Positions 15,556-25,004 of a stretch of 25,178 nt of DNA are shown here, in pieces. Source of the stretch: an uncultured Gemmiger sp. (GTDB lineage: Bacteria; Bacillota; Clostridia; Oscillospirales; Ruminococcaceae); assembly GCA_944382805.1 (NCBI GenBank), contig CALWNS010000010.1, forward strand, positions 1 through 25,178. The letters are read 5' to 3'. The position numbers were made by a program, and so were the translations under genes. The notes beneath the pieces were generated by a model. The model was not told the DNA's origin, made no database searches, and saw only the letters and a program-made list of their open reading frames with translations. Numbering within the stretch: position 1 is the first letter of the stretch; every line of letters begins with the position of its first letter.

Positions 15556-16146
15556 ATGAGTTTGGTACCTTATGTAGTGGAACAGACCGCGCGCGGTGAG
15601 CGCAGCTATGATATTTTTTCCCGGCTGCTCAATGACCGCATCATCGTGCTGAGCGAGGAGGTCAACGCCGCATCGGCCAGCGTGGTCGTGGCGCAGCTTT
15701 TGTATCTGGAAGGCCAGGATCCCGAAAAGGACATCAGCTTCTACATTAACAGCCCTGGCGGTTCCATCACCGACGGCATGGCGATCCATGATACCATGCA
15801 GTATATCAAATGCGATGTGTCCACCATCTGCGTTGGCATGGCGGCCTCTATGGGTGCGTTTTTGCTGGCCAGCGGCGCAAAGGGCAAGCGCTACGCGCTG
15901 CCGAACTCGGAGATCCTGATCCACCAGCCGCTGATCGGCGGGGGCGGGCTTTCCGGCCAGACCACGGACATCAAGATCCACTCCGACCACCTGGTCTATG
16001 TCCGGTCCAAGCTCAGCCGCCTGCTCAGCGAGTATACCGGCCAGCCGCTGGAGACCATCGAGCGCGATACCGAGCGCGACAACTATCTGACGGCCCAGCA
16101 GGCCAAAGACTACGGCCTGATCGACGAGATCATCACCAAACACTAA
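15556..16146 (+). CDS. clpP: ATP-dependent Clp protease, proteolytic subunit
   Basis: A 196-residue serine peptidase that forms the double-ring chamber of Clp proteases. The catalytic triad is visible: Ser98 in GMAASMGAF, His123 in ILIHQP and an Asp near 171 in IERDTERDNY. The N-terminal segment MSLVPYVVEQTARGERSYDIFSRLL is that of standard ClpP. The start follows GGGAGGG by normal distance. It is 15 bases upstream of clpX, so both subunits of ClpXP are made from one transcript. Confidence 0.98.
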   Translation: MSLVPYVVEQTARGERSYDIFSRLLNDRIIVLSEEVNAASASVVVAQLLYLEGQDPEKDISFYINSPGGSITDGMAIHDTMQYIKCDVSTICVGMAASMGAFLLASGAKGKRYALPNSEILIHQPLIGGGGLSGQTTDIKIHSDHLVYVRSKLSRLLSEYTGQPLETIERDTERDNYLTAQQAKDYGLIDEIITKH

Positions 16147-16161
16147 CCACGGGGGAAGGAA

Positions 16162-17502
<1,341 letters not shown>

Positions 17503-17507
17503 ATTTG

Positions 17508-17548
17508 AATGGCTGCCCCGCGGCATACGGCCCGGGGCAGCCATTTTT
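17508..17548 (+). terminator. Terminator of clpPX
   Basis: A 13-bp perfect stem (17508-17520 with 17533-17545), a 12-base loop and a run of five T residues, starting six bases after the clpX stop. Confidence 0.92.
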
Positions 17549-17638
17549 CTGTTCCCAGGCAGCCTGCGCTCCCGGGGCGGCAGACGCGGGCAGGGGAGGG
17601 CGCGGATTGCAGGCGCAAGCAAAAAGCGATGAAATAGC

Positions 17639-17668
17639 GTGTAATATTTGTTCACAGAAATATTACAC
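17639..17668. repeat. 11-bp perfect inverted repeat upstream of groES
   Basis: GTGTAATATTT (17639-17649) and its exact complement AAATATTACAC (17658-17668) are separated by eight bases. It is an AT-rich island in GC-rich surroundings, 31 bases before the -35 box of groESL. It is not CIRCE-like and has no T run on the plus strand, so an operator for a dimeric regulator is more likely than a terminator. The regulator is unknown. Confidence 0.7.
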
Positions 17669-17699
17669 ATACTTTCACGGATTTTTCCTGCCATAGGGC

Positions 17700-17727
17700 T
17701 TGACTTTTCTTAGAGGAGTGCTAAAAT
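17700..17727 (+). promoter_or_regulatory. Promoter of groESL
   Basis: TTGACT (17700-17705), 16 bases, TAAAAT (17722-17727). The -10 box overlaps an extra CIRCE half-site (17716-17724), and the complete CIRCE operator lies just downstream of the likely start point. Confidence 0.8.
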
Positions 17728-17758
17728 ATGTTTAGCACTCAAGATAAAAGAGTGCTAA
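17716..17758. promoter_or_regulatory. CIRCE operator (HrcA site) with a third half-site
   Basis: TTAGCACTC (17732-17740), nine bases, GAGTGCTAA (17750-17758) is a perfect CIRCE element, the binding site of the heat-shock repressor HrcA. A third copy, GAGTGCTAA (17716-17724), lies upstream across the -10 box; with the middle copy it makes a second inverted repeat of opposite polarity with a short spacer. HrcA itself is not in this window. Confidence 0.95.
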
Positions 17759-17804
17759 ACAAACCTGTTGCAAAGAAAATTTATTATAGGGAGGATTTTT
17801 CACT

Positions 17805-18089
17805 ATGAGAATCAAACCTCTGGCTGACCGTGTTGTGATCAAACTGGTCGAGGAAGAAGAAACCACCAAGGGCGGCCTGATCCTGACCGGCACCGCCAAA
17901 GAAAAACCGCAGGTGGCGGAAGTTCTGGCTGTCGGCCCCGGCGGCAATGTGGACGGCAAGGAAGTGGAGATGATCGTCAAGGTCGGCGATAAGGTCCTGA
18001 CCAGCAAATATGCCGGCACCGAGGTCAAGGTCGACGGCGAGGAATGCACCATCGTCCGCCAGAGCGACATCCTGGCCATCGTTGAGTGA
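17805..18089 (+). CDS. groES: Co-chaperonin GroES
   Basis: A 94-residue subunit of the heptameric lid of the GroEL chamber. The protein shows the usual start MRIKPLADRVVIK, the mobile loop around EEEETTKGGLILTG, and the GDKVLTSKYAGTEVK barrel segment. The start follows GGGAGG (about 17789-17794). Expression should be heat inducible through the CIRCE site just upstream. It is 58 bases before groEL in the same transcript. Confidence 0.98.
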   Translation: MRIKPLADRVVIKLVEEEETTKGGLILTGTAKEKPQVAEVLAVGPGGNVDGKEVEMIVKVGDKVLTSKYAGTEVKVDGEECTIVRQSDILAIVE

Positions 18090-18147
18090 TCCGTTCCTAT
18101 TTCTTTGAGCGTAAAACAGCATTCATCATCTAAGGAGAGATACAGTT

Positions 18148-19782
<1,635 letters not shown>

Positions 19783-19865
19783 TAAGCCCTAAGCCCTTGG
19801 GGCGTTCGCGCGCCGCGTAGGGGACAACCTGCGCCGCACACAAAACGCACGACAGGGAAACGAAA

Positions 19866-19898
19866 GGCCGGCACTCATTTGTGGGTGCCGGCCCTTTT
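19866..19898 (+). terminator. Terminator of groESL
   Basis: An 11-bp stem with one wobble (19866-19876 with 19883-19893), a 6-base loop, and TTTT. Confidence 0.9.
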
Positions 19899-19938
19899 GC
19901 GTACCAAAAAGCACGCGCCCAAGCGCTTTTGGTGGTAC

Positions 19939-19978
19939 AAAAAACGCTGCAAACCGGCAAAAAGCGGCTTGCAGCGTT
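19939..19978 (-). terminator. Terminator of tRNA-Arg
   Basis: On the minus strand a 14-bp stem including a G-U pair (19965-19978 with 19943-19956) encloses an 8-base loop and is followed by a T run (19939-19944 complemented). It starts six bases after the tRNA CCA end. Confidence 0.9.
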
Positions 19979-19983
19979 GCTTT

Positions 19984-20060
19984 TGGCGTCCCAGACACGA
20001 GTCGAACGTGCGACCCCGGGCTTAGGAGGCTCGTGCTCTCTCCAGCTGAGCTACTGAGAC
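19984..20060 (-). tRNA. tRNA-Arg (anticodon CCU)
   Basis: A complete class I tRNA on the minus strand with CCA encoded (19984-19986). Acceptor GTCTCAG/CTGGGAC, D stem GCTC/GAGC, anticodon loop CTCCTAA with CCU, T arm GCACG-TTCGACT-CGTGT, discriminator G. It reads the rare arginine codon AGG. The anticodon stem CGAGC/GCCCG has an A-C mismatch at its middle pair (29-41), otherwise all pairs form. Confidence 0.95.
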
Positions 20061-20129
20061 TTATGAGTAAACAGTCTGATTTTCCTCTGCCTGCATACCG
20101 AGCAGGCGCGGGGAAAGGGCAGGCGCCGC

Positions 20130-20175
20130 AAAACAGGGTATAACGGCCGCGCCTTCGGCTATTATACCCTGTTTT
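20130..20175. repeat. 14-bp perfect inverted repeat across the tRNA-Arg promoter
   Basis: AAAACAGGGTATAA (20130-20143) and its exact complement (20162-20175) are 18 bases apart, with a further GCCG/CGGC pairing inside. One arm contains most of the -10 box of the minus-strand tRNA promoter. Read on the plus strand it also looks like a terminator, since T residues follow (20172-20176). Confidence 0.85.
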
Positions 20176-20189
20176 TCTCTTAATTGCAA
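20161..20189 (-). promoter_or_regulatory. Promoter of tRNA-Arg
   Basis: On the minus strand TTGCAA (20184-20189), exactly 17 bases and TATAAT (20161-20166). The transcript would start near 20154, which gives the tRNA an unusually long leader of about 95 bases containing a GCCTGC/GCAGGC hairpin (about 20089-20107). Confidence 0.8.
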
Positions 20190-20236
20190 GTACGGGGGGG
20201 CATCTATGACCGTTTTGTAAAAATCGCTTTCGGCGG

Positions 20237-20265
20237 TTGCGCAGCCGGCCCGATGCTACTATAAT
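20237..20265 (+). promoter_or_regulatory. Promoter of the TVP38-like gene
   Basis: TTGCGC (20237-20242), 17 bases, TATAAT (20260-20265), 41 bases before the start codon. Confidence 0.7.
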
Positions 20266-20306
20266 AGGCTACAAAGCTTTTGTTTTGAACATAAGGGAGA
20301 GATACC

Positions 20307-21014
20307 ATGAAGAATAAGCGCGCGCTGCTGCTGGGGGCTTTGTTTGTTGTGCTGGTGGCTGGGCTGACGGTGGTTTTGCTGCCGTATATCCAGCGCCTGC
20401 AGGACCCGCAGGTGCAGCTGGCGGTGGAGGATTGGGTGCGCCGGGTCGGCGTGTGGGGGTACCTTGCCATGTTTGGCGTGCAGATGCTGCAGGTCATTGT
20501 GGCGTTTATCCCGGGCGAGCCGGTCGAACTGATCGCCGGCGCGCTGTATGGCGCGGCCGGGGGGCTGCTGCTGTGCTCTCTGGGGTGCGTGACGGCGTCC
20601 AGTTTGATCTTCCTGCTTTCCAGAAAGCTTGGCAAATCGATCCTGGACACACTGTTCGGCGCCGAAAAGGTCAAGGAATGGAAATGGCTGTATGATAACC
20701 AGCGCATGGAATTGGTGACCTTCCTGCTGTTTTTGATCCCCGGCACCCCCAAAGATATGCTGACCTATGTGGTGGGCGTGACCAATATGCCGCTGGTCAA
20801 ATTCCTGCTCATCTCCACATTTGCGCGCATCCCTTCGGTTTTATCCTCCACCATGATCGGCGCTTCGCTGCGGCAGGGCAACTGGGCCACCACGCTGGTC
20901 GTGTTTTTGCTTACCGCGCTGGTCGGCGTTGTCGGCATTACCTGCAAAGATAAGGTGATCGCTTTTTGCCGGACCGGCCGCCAGCGCCGCAAAAAGCCGG
21001 AGAACAAAGCCTGA
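20307..21014 (+). CDS. TVP38/TMEM64 (DedA-like VTT domain) membrane protein
   Basis: A 235-residue polytopic membrane protein with about five or six hydrophobic segments, the first at 6-27. The VTT-domain signature is visible as FIPGEPVELIAGALYGAAGG followed by a second re-entrant-like stretch FLLFLIPGTPKDMLTYVVG with the family glycine-proline motif. Members are thought to move or scramble lipids, such as undecaprenyl phosphate in some DedA relatives, but the activity of this protein is not known. The C-terminus is basic and cytoplasmic. The start follows AAGGGAGAG. It ends only seven bases from the end of the oppositely oriented GH25 gene. Confidence 0.88.
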   Translation: MKNKRALLLGALFVVLVAGLTVVLLPYIQRLQDPQVQLAVEDWVRRVGVWGYLAMFGVQMLQVIVAFIPGEPVELIAGALYGAAGGLLLCSLGCVTASSLIFLLSRKLGKSILDTLFGAEKVKEWKWLYDNQRMELVTFLLFLIPGTPKDMLTYVVGVTNMPLVKFLLISTFARIPSVLSSTMIGASLRQGNWATTLVVFLLTALVGVVGITCKDKVIAFCRTGRQRRKKPENKA

Positions 21015-21021
21015 CGCCTTT

Positions 21022-21957
21022 TTAGGCCAGCGCGGCGCGCGCCGCGTCGATCTTGGCGCGTGCTTCCGAAAGCTGCTGCTGGCATTCGCTGACGGTCTCC
21101 AGCCGGTTTCGGTCGCCCAGCAAAGCCGTCCAATATTCGCCGCCCTGGTAACGGAAGATGACCCAGTCGTATCCGTTAAAACGGGCGGCGCTTTTTTGCG
21201 TCACTTCGTAGCGACCAACGGGCAGATACCCGACCACGTCGTTAAAATTGGCGGTATAAAAGTATTCGGTCTGCGCGCCGAACACCACCAGCTGCGTATT
21301 TTGGACGGCTTCCATCTGCGGGCCGGAACTGCCGTAGCCGTTGAAATTGCCCGCCTGCAGGGTGGGCAGAAAGTCGGTGTAGCTGTAGTTCAGGTCGCAC
21401 GCGCCGGTCACGCCGGATACGCTGCCGCTGGCGCTGTACTGCCACATGGCATACGGCCCGTCAAAGCCCGGCTGGGAGCGGTAATCCGCCAGCCATAGCG
21501 GGTAGGCGGCCAGCTCGCCGGCGTTGAGCGAGGCTTTAATAAAGTTCGTATAGCTGTACCAGCCGGCGTACCACCCGCGCTGGTACAGGATATCCATGGC
21601 AAAGCGGACCAGTCCTGTCAGCTGCGCGCGCCCCAGCGCGGCCTGGCTGCTGTCCTCCACATCCACAAACACGGGATACTCCAGCTGCAGGCCCTCCAGG
21701 GCGTTCAGGAACAAAGTCAGCTCATCGATCACGGCGCTTTCGCTGCGCGCATAGCTGTAATAGTAAGCGCCTACGCGCAGCCCGGCCGCGTGTGCGCCGC
21801 TGACGTTTTGCAGGAAATAGGGGTCGACATACAAGCCGCTGTTGTTGCTGGAACCGATGCGCACCATGGCAAACTGGACGCCGGAGGCCGCCACCTGCGG
21901 CCAGTTGATGCTGCCCTGGTAACGGGAAACATCAATGCCCCGTTGAAAGACTGCCAT
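21022..21957 (-). CDS. GH25 lysozyme-like muramidase
   Basis: A 311-residue glycoside hydrolase family 25 enzyme that cuts peptidoglycan glycan chains. The catalytic barrel (about 5-195) has GIDVSRYQG (Asp9) and FVDVED (Asp99, Glu101), plus the terminal WQYS motif. It is followed by a module of about 75 residues rich in aromatic residues (around LVVFGAQTEYFYTANFNDVV and VIFRYQGGEYWTALLGDR) that I cannot assign, and a short C-terminal coiled coil. There is no signal peptide or membrane segment, as in phage endolysins, yet no phage gene is nearby. The ribosome site lies inside the terminator stem of the upstream operon. Enzyme family is sure; its route out of the cell is not. Confidence 0.92.
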   Translation of the reverse strand: MAVFQRGIDVSRYQGSINWPQVAASGVQFAMVRIGSSNNSGLYVDPYFLQNVSGAHAAGLRVGAYYYSYARSESAVIDELTLFLNALEGLQLEYPVFVDVEDSSQAALGRAQLTGLVRFAMDILYQRGWYAGWYSYTNFIKASLNAGELAAYPLWLADYRSQPGFDGPYAMWQYSASGSVSGVTGACDLNYSYTDFLPTLQAGNFNGYGSSGPQMEAVQNTQLVVFGAQTEYFYTANFNDVVGYLPVGRYEVTQKSAARFNGYDWVIFRYQGGEYWTALLGDRNRLETVSECQQQLSEARAKIDAARAALA

Positions 21958-21998
21958 AAAAAAATCCCCCTCTCCGCTCCATCCTATGCGGAAAGGGG
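21958..21998 (-). terminator. Terminator of the CPBP-tadA-fabG operon, containing the GH25 ribosome site
   Basis: On the minus strand an 11-bp stem with one G-U pair (21988-21998 with 21967-21977), a 10-base loop and seven T residues directly before the GH25 start codon. The GGAGAGGGGG ribosome site of the GH25 gene is the 3' arm of this stem. Confidence 0.85.
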
Positions 21999-22023
21999 AA
22001 GGGTGGTGCTGGTCCGGCGGCGC

Positions 22024-22785
22024 TTAGATCACCAGGCCGCCATTTACGCCGATGACCTGGCCGGTGATATAGCCGGAACCCGGCGAAGCCAAAAACAAAA
22101 GCGTGCGCGCGATCTCGGCCGGCGTACCCAGGCGGCCGACCGGCGTTTCCTCGGCCAGGGCGGCTTTGTCGTCCGCCGTAAAGCCGGCCATCATATCGGT
22201 GTCAATCACACCCGGCGCCACGCAGTTGACCGTAATGCCGGAAAGGGCTTCCTCTTTGGCCAGCGCGCGGCACAGCCCGATCACGCCGGCTTTGGCGGCC
22301 GAATAGTGGACCTCGCAGCTGCCGCCGGTCTGGCCCCACATACTGCTTACGCACAAAATACGCCCGTATTTGCGGCGAATCATACCCGGCAGCACAGCCC
22401 GGCAGGCGTAAAAAACGCTGTCCAGGTCGCTGGCCATCATCCGCCGACAGTCCTCATCGGTCAGGTCGGTAAAAAGTTTCTGCTGGGCGATGCCGGCGTT
22501 GCAGATAAGCACCTCCAGCCGGCCAAACTGGCTTTCGGCCTCGGCAACGACGGCGCGGGTCGCCTCTGGGTCGGCGGCGTCCGCCTGCAGGGCCAGGAAC
22601 CTGCCCGGCTTCCAGAGCTTGCGCGCCTGTTCCAGCACCGCCTGTGCGCGGTCCTTGTTGGTATGCCAGGTAAAGGCTACGTCGTACCCTTTGGCCGCAA
22701 ACGCGCGCACGGCGGCCGCGCCGATGCCGCGGCTGCCGCCGGTAATGAACACATGGTGCGGGTAGGGGAGCAGGGTTTGGGACAT
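22024..22785 (-). CDS. FabG-like short-chain dehydrogenase (3-oxoacyl-ACP reductase family)
   Basis: A 253-residue NAD(P)-dependent SDR. The Rossmann motif TGGSRGIG (15-22), NAG (96-98), active-site Ser148 and the YxxxK pair Tyr161/Lys165 are all present, as is the C-terminal YITGQVIGVNGGL typical of FabG. Reduction of 3-oxoacyl-ACP in fatty acid synthesis is the family role, but with no fab neighbours a different ketone substrate is possible. The start at 22785 follows AAGGAGG, which is part of the last codons of tadA, two bases upstream. This tight coupling makes it the third gene of the minus-strand operon. Confidence 0.9.
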   Translation of the reverse strand: MSQTLLPYPHHVFITGGSRGIGAAAVRAFAAKGYDVAFTWHTNKDRAQAVLEQARKLWKPGRFLALQADAADPEATRAVVAEAESQFGRLEVLICNAGIAQQKLFTDLTDEDCRRMMASDLDSVFYACRAVLPGMIRRKYGRILCVSSMWGQTGGSCEVHYSAAKAGVIGLCRALAKEEALSGITVNCVAPGVIDTDMMAGFTADDKAALAEETPVGRLGTPAEIARTLLFLASPGSGYITGQVIGVNGGLVI

Positions 22786-22787
22786 TT

Positions 22788-23279
22788 TTAACCTCCTTGC
22801 GGCGCGGGCGCGCCGCTGCGCGCCGCCCGGCGCTTTTGCCGCAGCGCGGCGAAAAATTCCTGTAAAAGCGCCTGCGCTTCCTGTTCCAGCAGGCCGCTTT
22901 CCACCAGGGGGCGGTGGTTGAACGGCAGGGCAAACAGGTCGGTCAGCGAACCGCAGCAGCCCGCCTTGGGGTCGGGGGCGCCGTACACCACCCGCCGGAT
23001 ACGGCTGTTGATGATCGCGCCGCTGCACATGGGGCAGGGTTCCAGCGTAACGAACAGCTCACACTGCCACAGCCGCCAGCCGCCCAGCTTGCGGCAGGCG
23101 GCGTCGATGGCCAGCAGTTCGGCGTGGTAGGTGGCGTTTTTCCCACTTTCCCGCAGGTTGTGCGCCCGCGCAACGATCTCGCCGTCTTTGGCGACCACCG
23201 CGCCCACCGGGACCTCGCCGGCCTGTGCGGCCAGGCGGGCTTCTTCCAGCGCCGCGCGCATCAATTCTTCATCCGTCAT
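22788..23279 (-). CDS. tadA: tRNA-specific adenosine deaminase
   Basis: A 163-residue zinc deaminase that converts A34 to inosine in tRNA-Arg(ACG). The site HAE (His52, Glu54) and PCPMC (Cys82, Cys85) bind zinc and provide the catalytic acid, and NSRIRRVVYGAPDPKAG is the usual following block. The Arg/Ala/Pro-rich end is slightly longer than average. I prefer the ATG at 23279, seven bases after GAGGT, over an upstream extension. It starts ten bases after the CPBP gene and ends two bases before fabG. Confidence 0.96.
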   Translation of the reverse strand: MTDEELMRAALEEARLAAQAGEVPVGAVVAKDGEIVARAHNLRESGKNATYHAELLAIDAACRKLGGWRLWQCELFVTLEPCPMCSGAIINSRIRRVVYGAPDPKAGCCGSLTDLFALPFNHRPLVESGLLEQEAQALLQEFFAALRQKRRAARSGAPAPQGG

Positions 23280-23289
23280 GGCGGGGACC

Positions 23290-24216
23290 TCACATCCAGT
23301 GGCTTTGCAGTACGCAGGCGGCGGCCAGCAGCGCAACGGCCGCCGCGTAGGTCGGGCTGGTAAACACGCTCCAGGCCTCCACGCCGGGGCGCAGGCCAGC
23401 CGAAAAGCGGAACCCCTGGCACAAGGCGTGCCAGGTCATCCACAAGGCGAACAGGGGGAAAAACAGCAGCACGAACAGCTCGGCCCCCAGGGCGACCGGC
23501 TGTGCGCCGTACAGCTGCAGATAAGCGATGACAAATGCGATCAGATTGTTCAGGAAGTGCAGCAGCATACCGGGCAGGATGCTGCCGGTGCGTTCGGTCA
23601 GCCAGCCCAGGAACACGCCGCAGACAAAGGCAGTGATCCCCTGCGCCAGGTCCAGGTGCAGCAGCGCGAACAGCAGCGCCGGCCCGAAAATAGCCGCCGC
23701 GCTGCCGGACGGGCGCAGCAGCCCCTGCAACGCGCCGCGGAAAAACAGCTCCTCCAGCACGGCGGGCACCACGCAAAGCTCGACCAGGCTGATGACCAGC
23801 GCCCCGCCGCCGGCCGGCAGCGTGACGGCGGAACCGCCGGCGCCCAGCAGACGGCTCAGCAGGCTGCCAAACAGGTTGGCGGCATTGGCCGCCCCCAGGA
23901 AAAGGGCCGTGCAGAACAGCGGGCTCCAGGGCGTGGGCAGCAGCAGGCGCAGATCCTGCGCCTGCAGGCGCGTCAGCCGCAGCAAAAGCAGGATGGGCAG
24001 CAAAATAGCGGCCAGCGCGGCCAGCATGGAGAGCAGGCCGGCTTCCGTCTGCGAAAACCCGACCGGATTGGACAGGCTGGCCCCCTCCACCCGCAGGCCC
24101 ATAAAGAACGAGATGATCTGGGAAAACAGGGTGCGGGCCGCCAGATAGCTGACAGCAGACAGCGCACACCAGGAGGCCGCCCCCTTTACCCCGCGGATTT
24201 TTGTGATCTTTGGCAA
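23290..24216 (-). CDS. CPBP family intramembrane metalloprotease-like protein
   Basis: A 308-residue membrane protein with about eight hydrophobic segments. The CPBP (Abi/CAAX protease) motifs are complete: EELFFR (Glu155, Glu156, Arg160), FALLHLD (His187) and HFLNN (His220, Asn224). Relatives cleave prenylated or other membrane proteins; some give bacteriocin self-immunity. No bacteriocin gene is near, so a housekeeping role is as likely. The start is taken as TTG at 24216, about seven bases after GAGGAAA; the open frame continues upstream through the promoter without a ribosome site. It leads an operon with tadA and fabG. Confidence 0.87.
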   Translation of the reverse strand: MPKITKIRGVKGAASWCALSAVSYLAARTLFSQIISFFMGLRVEGASLSNPVGFSQTEAGLLSMLAALAAILLPILLLLRLTRLQAQDLRLLLPTPWSPLFCTALFLGAANAANLFGSLLSRLLGAGGSAVTLPAGGGALVISLVELCVVPAVLEELFFRGALQGLLRPSGSAAAIFGPALLFALLHLDLAQGITAFVCGVFLGWLTERTGSILPGMLLHFLNNLIAFVIAYLQLYGAQPVALGAELFVLLFFPLFALWMTWHALCQGFRFSAGLRPGVEAWSVFTSPTYAAAVALLAAACVLQSHWM

Positions 24217-24283
24217 ATCGATTTCCTCATTTCCTTGGCAAAGCACGGCGCCTGTGTTTCGCGCATCATGCGCCGTCGCTACT

Positions 24284-24312
24284 AGTTTACCATATGCCGG
24301 CAATCGGCACAA
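24284..24312 (-). promoter_or_regulatory. Promoter of the CPBP-tadA-fabG operon
   Basis: On the minus strand TTGTGC (24307-24312), 17 bases and TGG-TAAACT (24284-24289), an extended -10 form. It is the last clearly chromosomal signal before the change in composition. Confidence 0.7.
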
Positions 24313-24374
24313 GTGCGAAAGCTGAAAGCCTGCCTTTCCGGGAACGGTACGCCGCTATGCCGACGCCGCCACCA

Positions 24375-24485
24375 TCAAAGCGCATAATTGCCCAGCTCAT
24401 TCAATTCATAGAGGTTGATCCTGCGGTCAAAGAGGACGGTGTTACCGATTGGCAGGTAACACTGCGCCCCCACACAGATCGCCAT
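24375..24485 (-). pseudogene. Possible remnant of a protein C-terminus
   Basis: A minus-strand frame of 36 codons from an ATG without ribosome site reads as plausible protein (LFDRRINLYELNELGNYAL, then stop). The frame remains open about 20 codons further upstream before a stop. I do not recognise the family. It may be the truncated end of a gene of the element or simply chance. Confidence 0.25.
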
Positions 24486-24503
24486 ACAGATCGCTATATA
24501 GAT
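24474..24503. repeat. 12-bp tandem repeat
   Basis: ACAGATCGCCAT (24474-24485) is followed directly by ACAGATCGCTAT (24486-24497) and a partial third unit ATAGAT. The first two copies differ at one base. Confidence 0.6.
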
Positions 24504-24619
24504 TTGGAAATAAAAAATGCGGAGTGTAATTATAGGACTTGGAAAAAACCAGTCATATCAATGATTTGCAAGCAGCAAGCAAGAGGTTTTATATGGAAAA
24601 ATTTATTCTTTGAGAATTA

Positions 24620-24651
24620 CGCCGCCCAACGGGACTGATGGGCGGCGTTTT
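24620..24651 (+). terminator. Terminator upstream of the DUF3847 gene
   Basis: A perfect 9-bp stem (24620-24628 with 24639-24647), 10-base loop, TTTT. No intact plus-strand gene precedes it, so it may be left from a gene truncated at the junction, or insulate the element from outside transcription. Confidence 0.75.
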
Positions 24652-24692
24652 CATATATACTCATTCCCAAGAAAGAGGACACCCGCCAATGA

Positions 24693-25004
24693 ATGAAAAA
24701 ACTGGAAAAACTCAATCAGGAGATAGAAAAAACAGAAAAGAAGCTGCGGAGGGCGCAGAATGAAGAAAAAATGTTGGAACACCAGATAAAGACTCTGACA
24801 CGGAAGGAACGGACACACCGGCTTTGTACCAGAGCCGCCATGCTGGAAAGCTACCTTCCCCACCCGGAAGCCATCACGGATGAACAGGTCAGCTTGTTTT
24901 TGAAGCTGCTGTTCCGTCAGGACAGCACCCGGCAGCTTATGGAAAAAGTATTTGCCGGAAACGGCACAGAGAAGGAGGCGCAGAATGAAGATGAATTTTT
25001 CTAA
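24693..25004 (+). CDS. DUF3847 family protein of mobile elements
   Basis: A 103-residue protein, the first half a charged coiled coil (1-40, KLNQEIEKTEKKLRRAQNEE) and then the signature RKERTHRLCTRAAMLESYLP of the DUF3847 family, followed by TDEQVSLFLKLLF. Such proteins are found near mobilisation relaxase genes of conjugative elements in Firmicutes; their function is unknown. The ATG at 24693 is used although its AGAGGA site is 13 bases upstream; another ATG at 24689 is better spaced but opens a different frame that ends after 24 codons. The 3' end overlaps the next gene by 20 bases. The codon use is less GC-biased than that of the chromosomal genes. Confidence 0.8.
   Translation: MKKLEKLNQEIEKTEKKLRRAQNEEKMLEHQIKTLTRKERTHRLCTRAAMLESYLPHPEAITDEQVSLFLKLLFRQDSTRQLMEKVFAGNGTEKEAQNEDEFF

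Larger units (their letters stand above)
24313..24692. other. Gene-poor junction between chromosome and mobile element
   Basis: No convincing gene is found in this 380-base stretch. Its composition drops from GC-rich (to about 24370) to clearly AT-rich (24490-24620). It holds a short minus-strand open frame that looks like a protein end, a small tandem repeat, and a terminator hairpin. The exact insertion boundary is not visible, since no repeated attachment core can be identified with only one end in view. Confidence 0.6.

Noticed and set aside
24210..24638. Plus-strand open frame of 142 codons across the junction
   Set aside because: It overlaps the 5' end and promoter of the CPBP gene, has no ribosome site, and its composition changes half way. 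Most likely chance.
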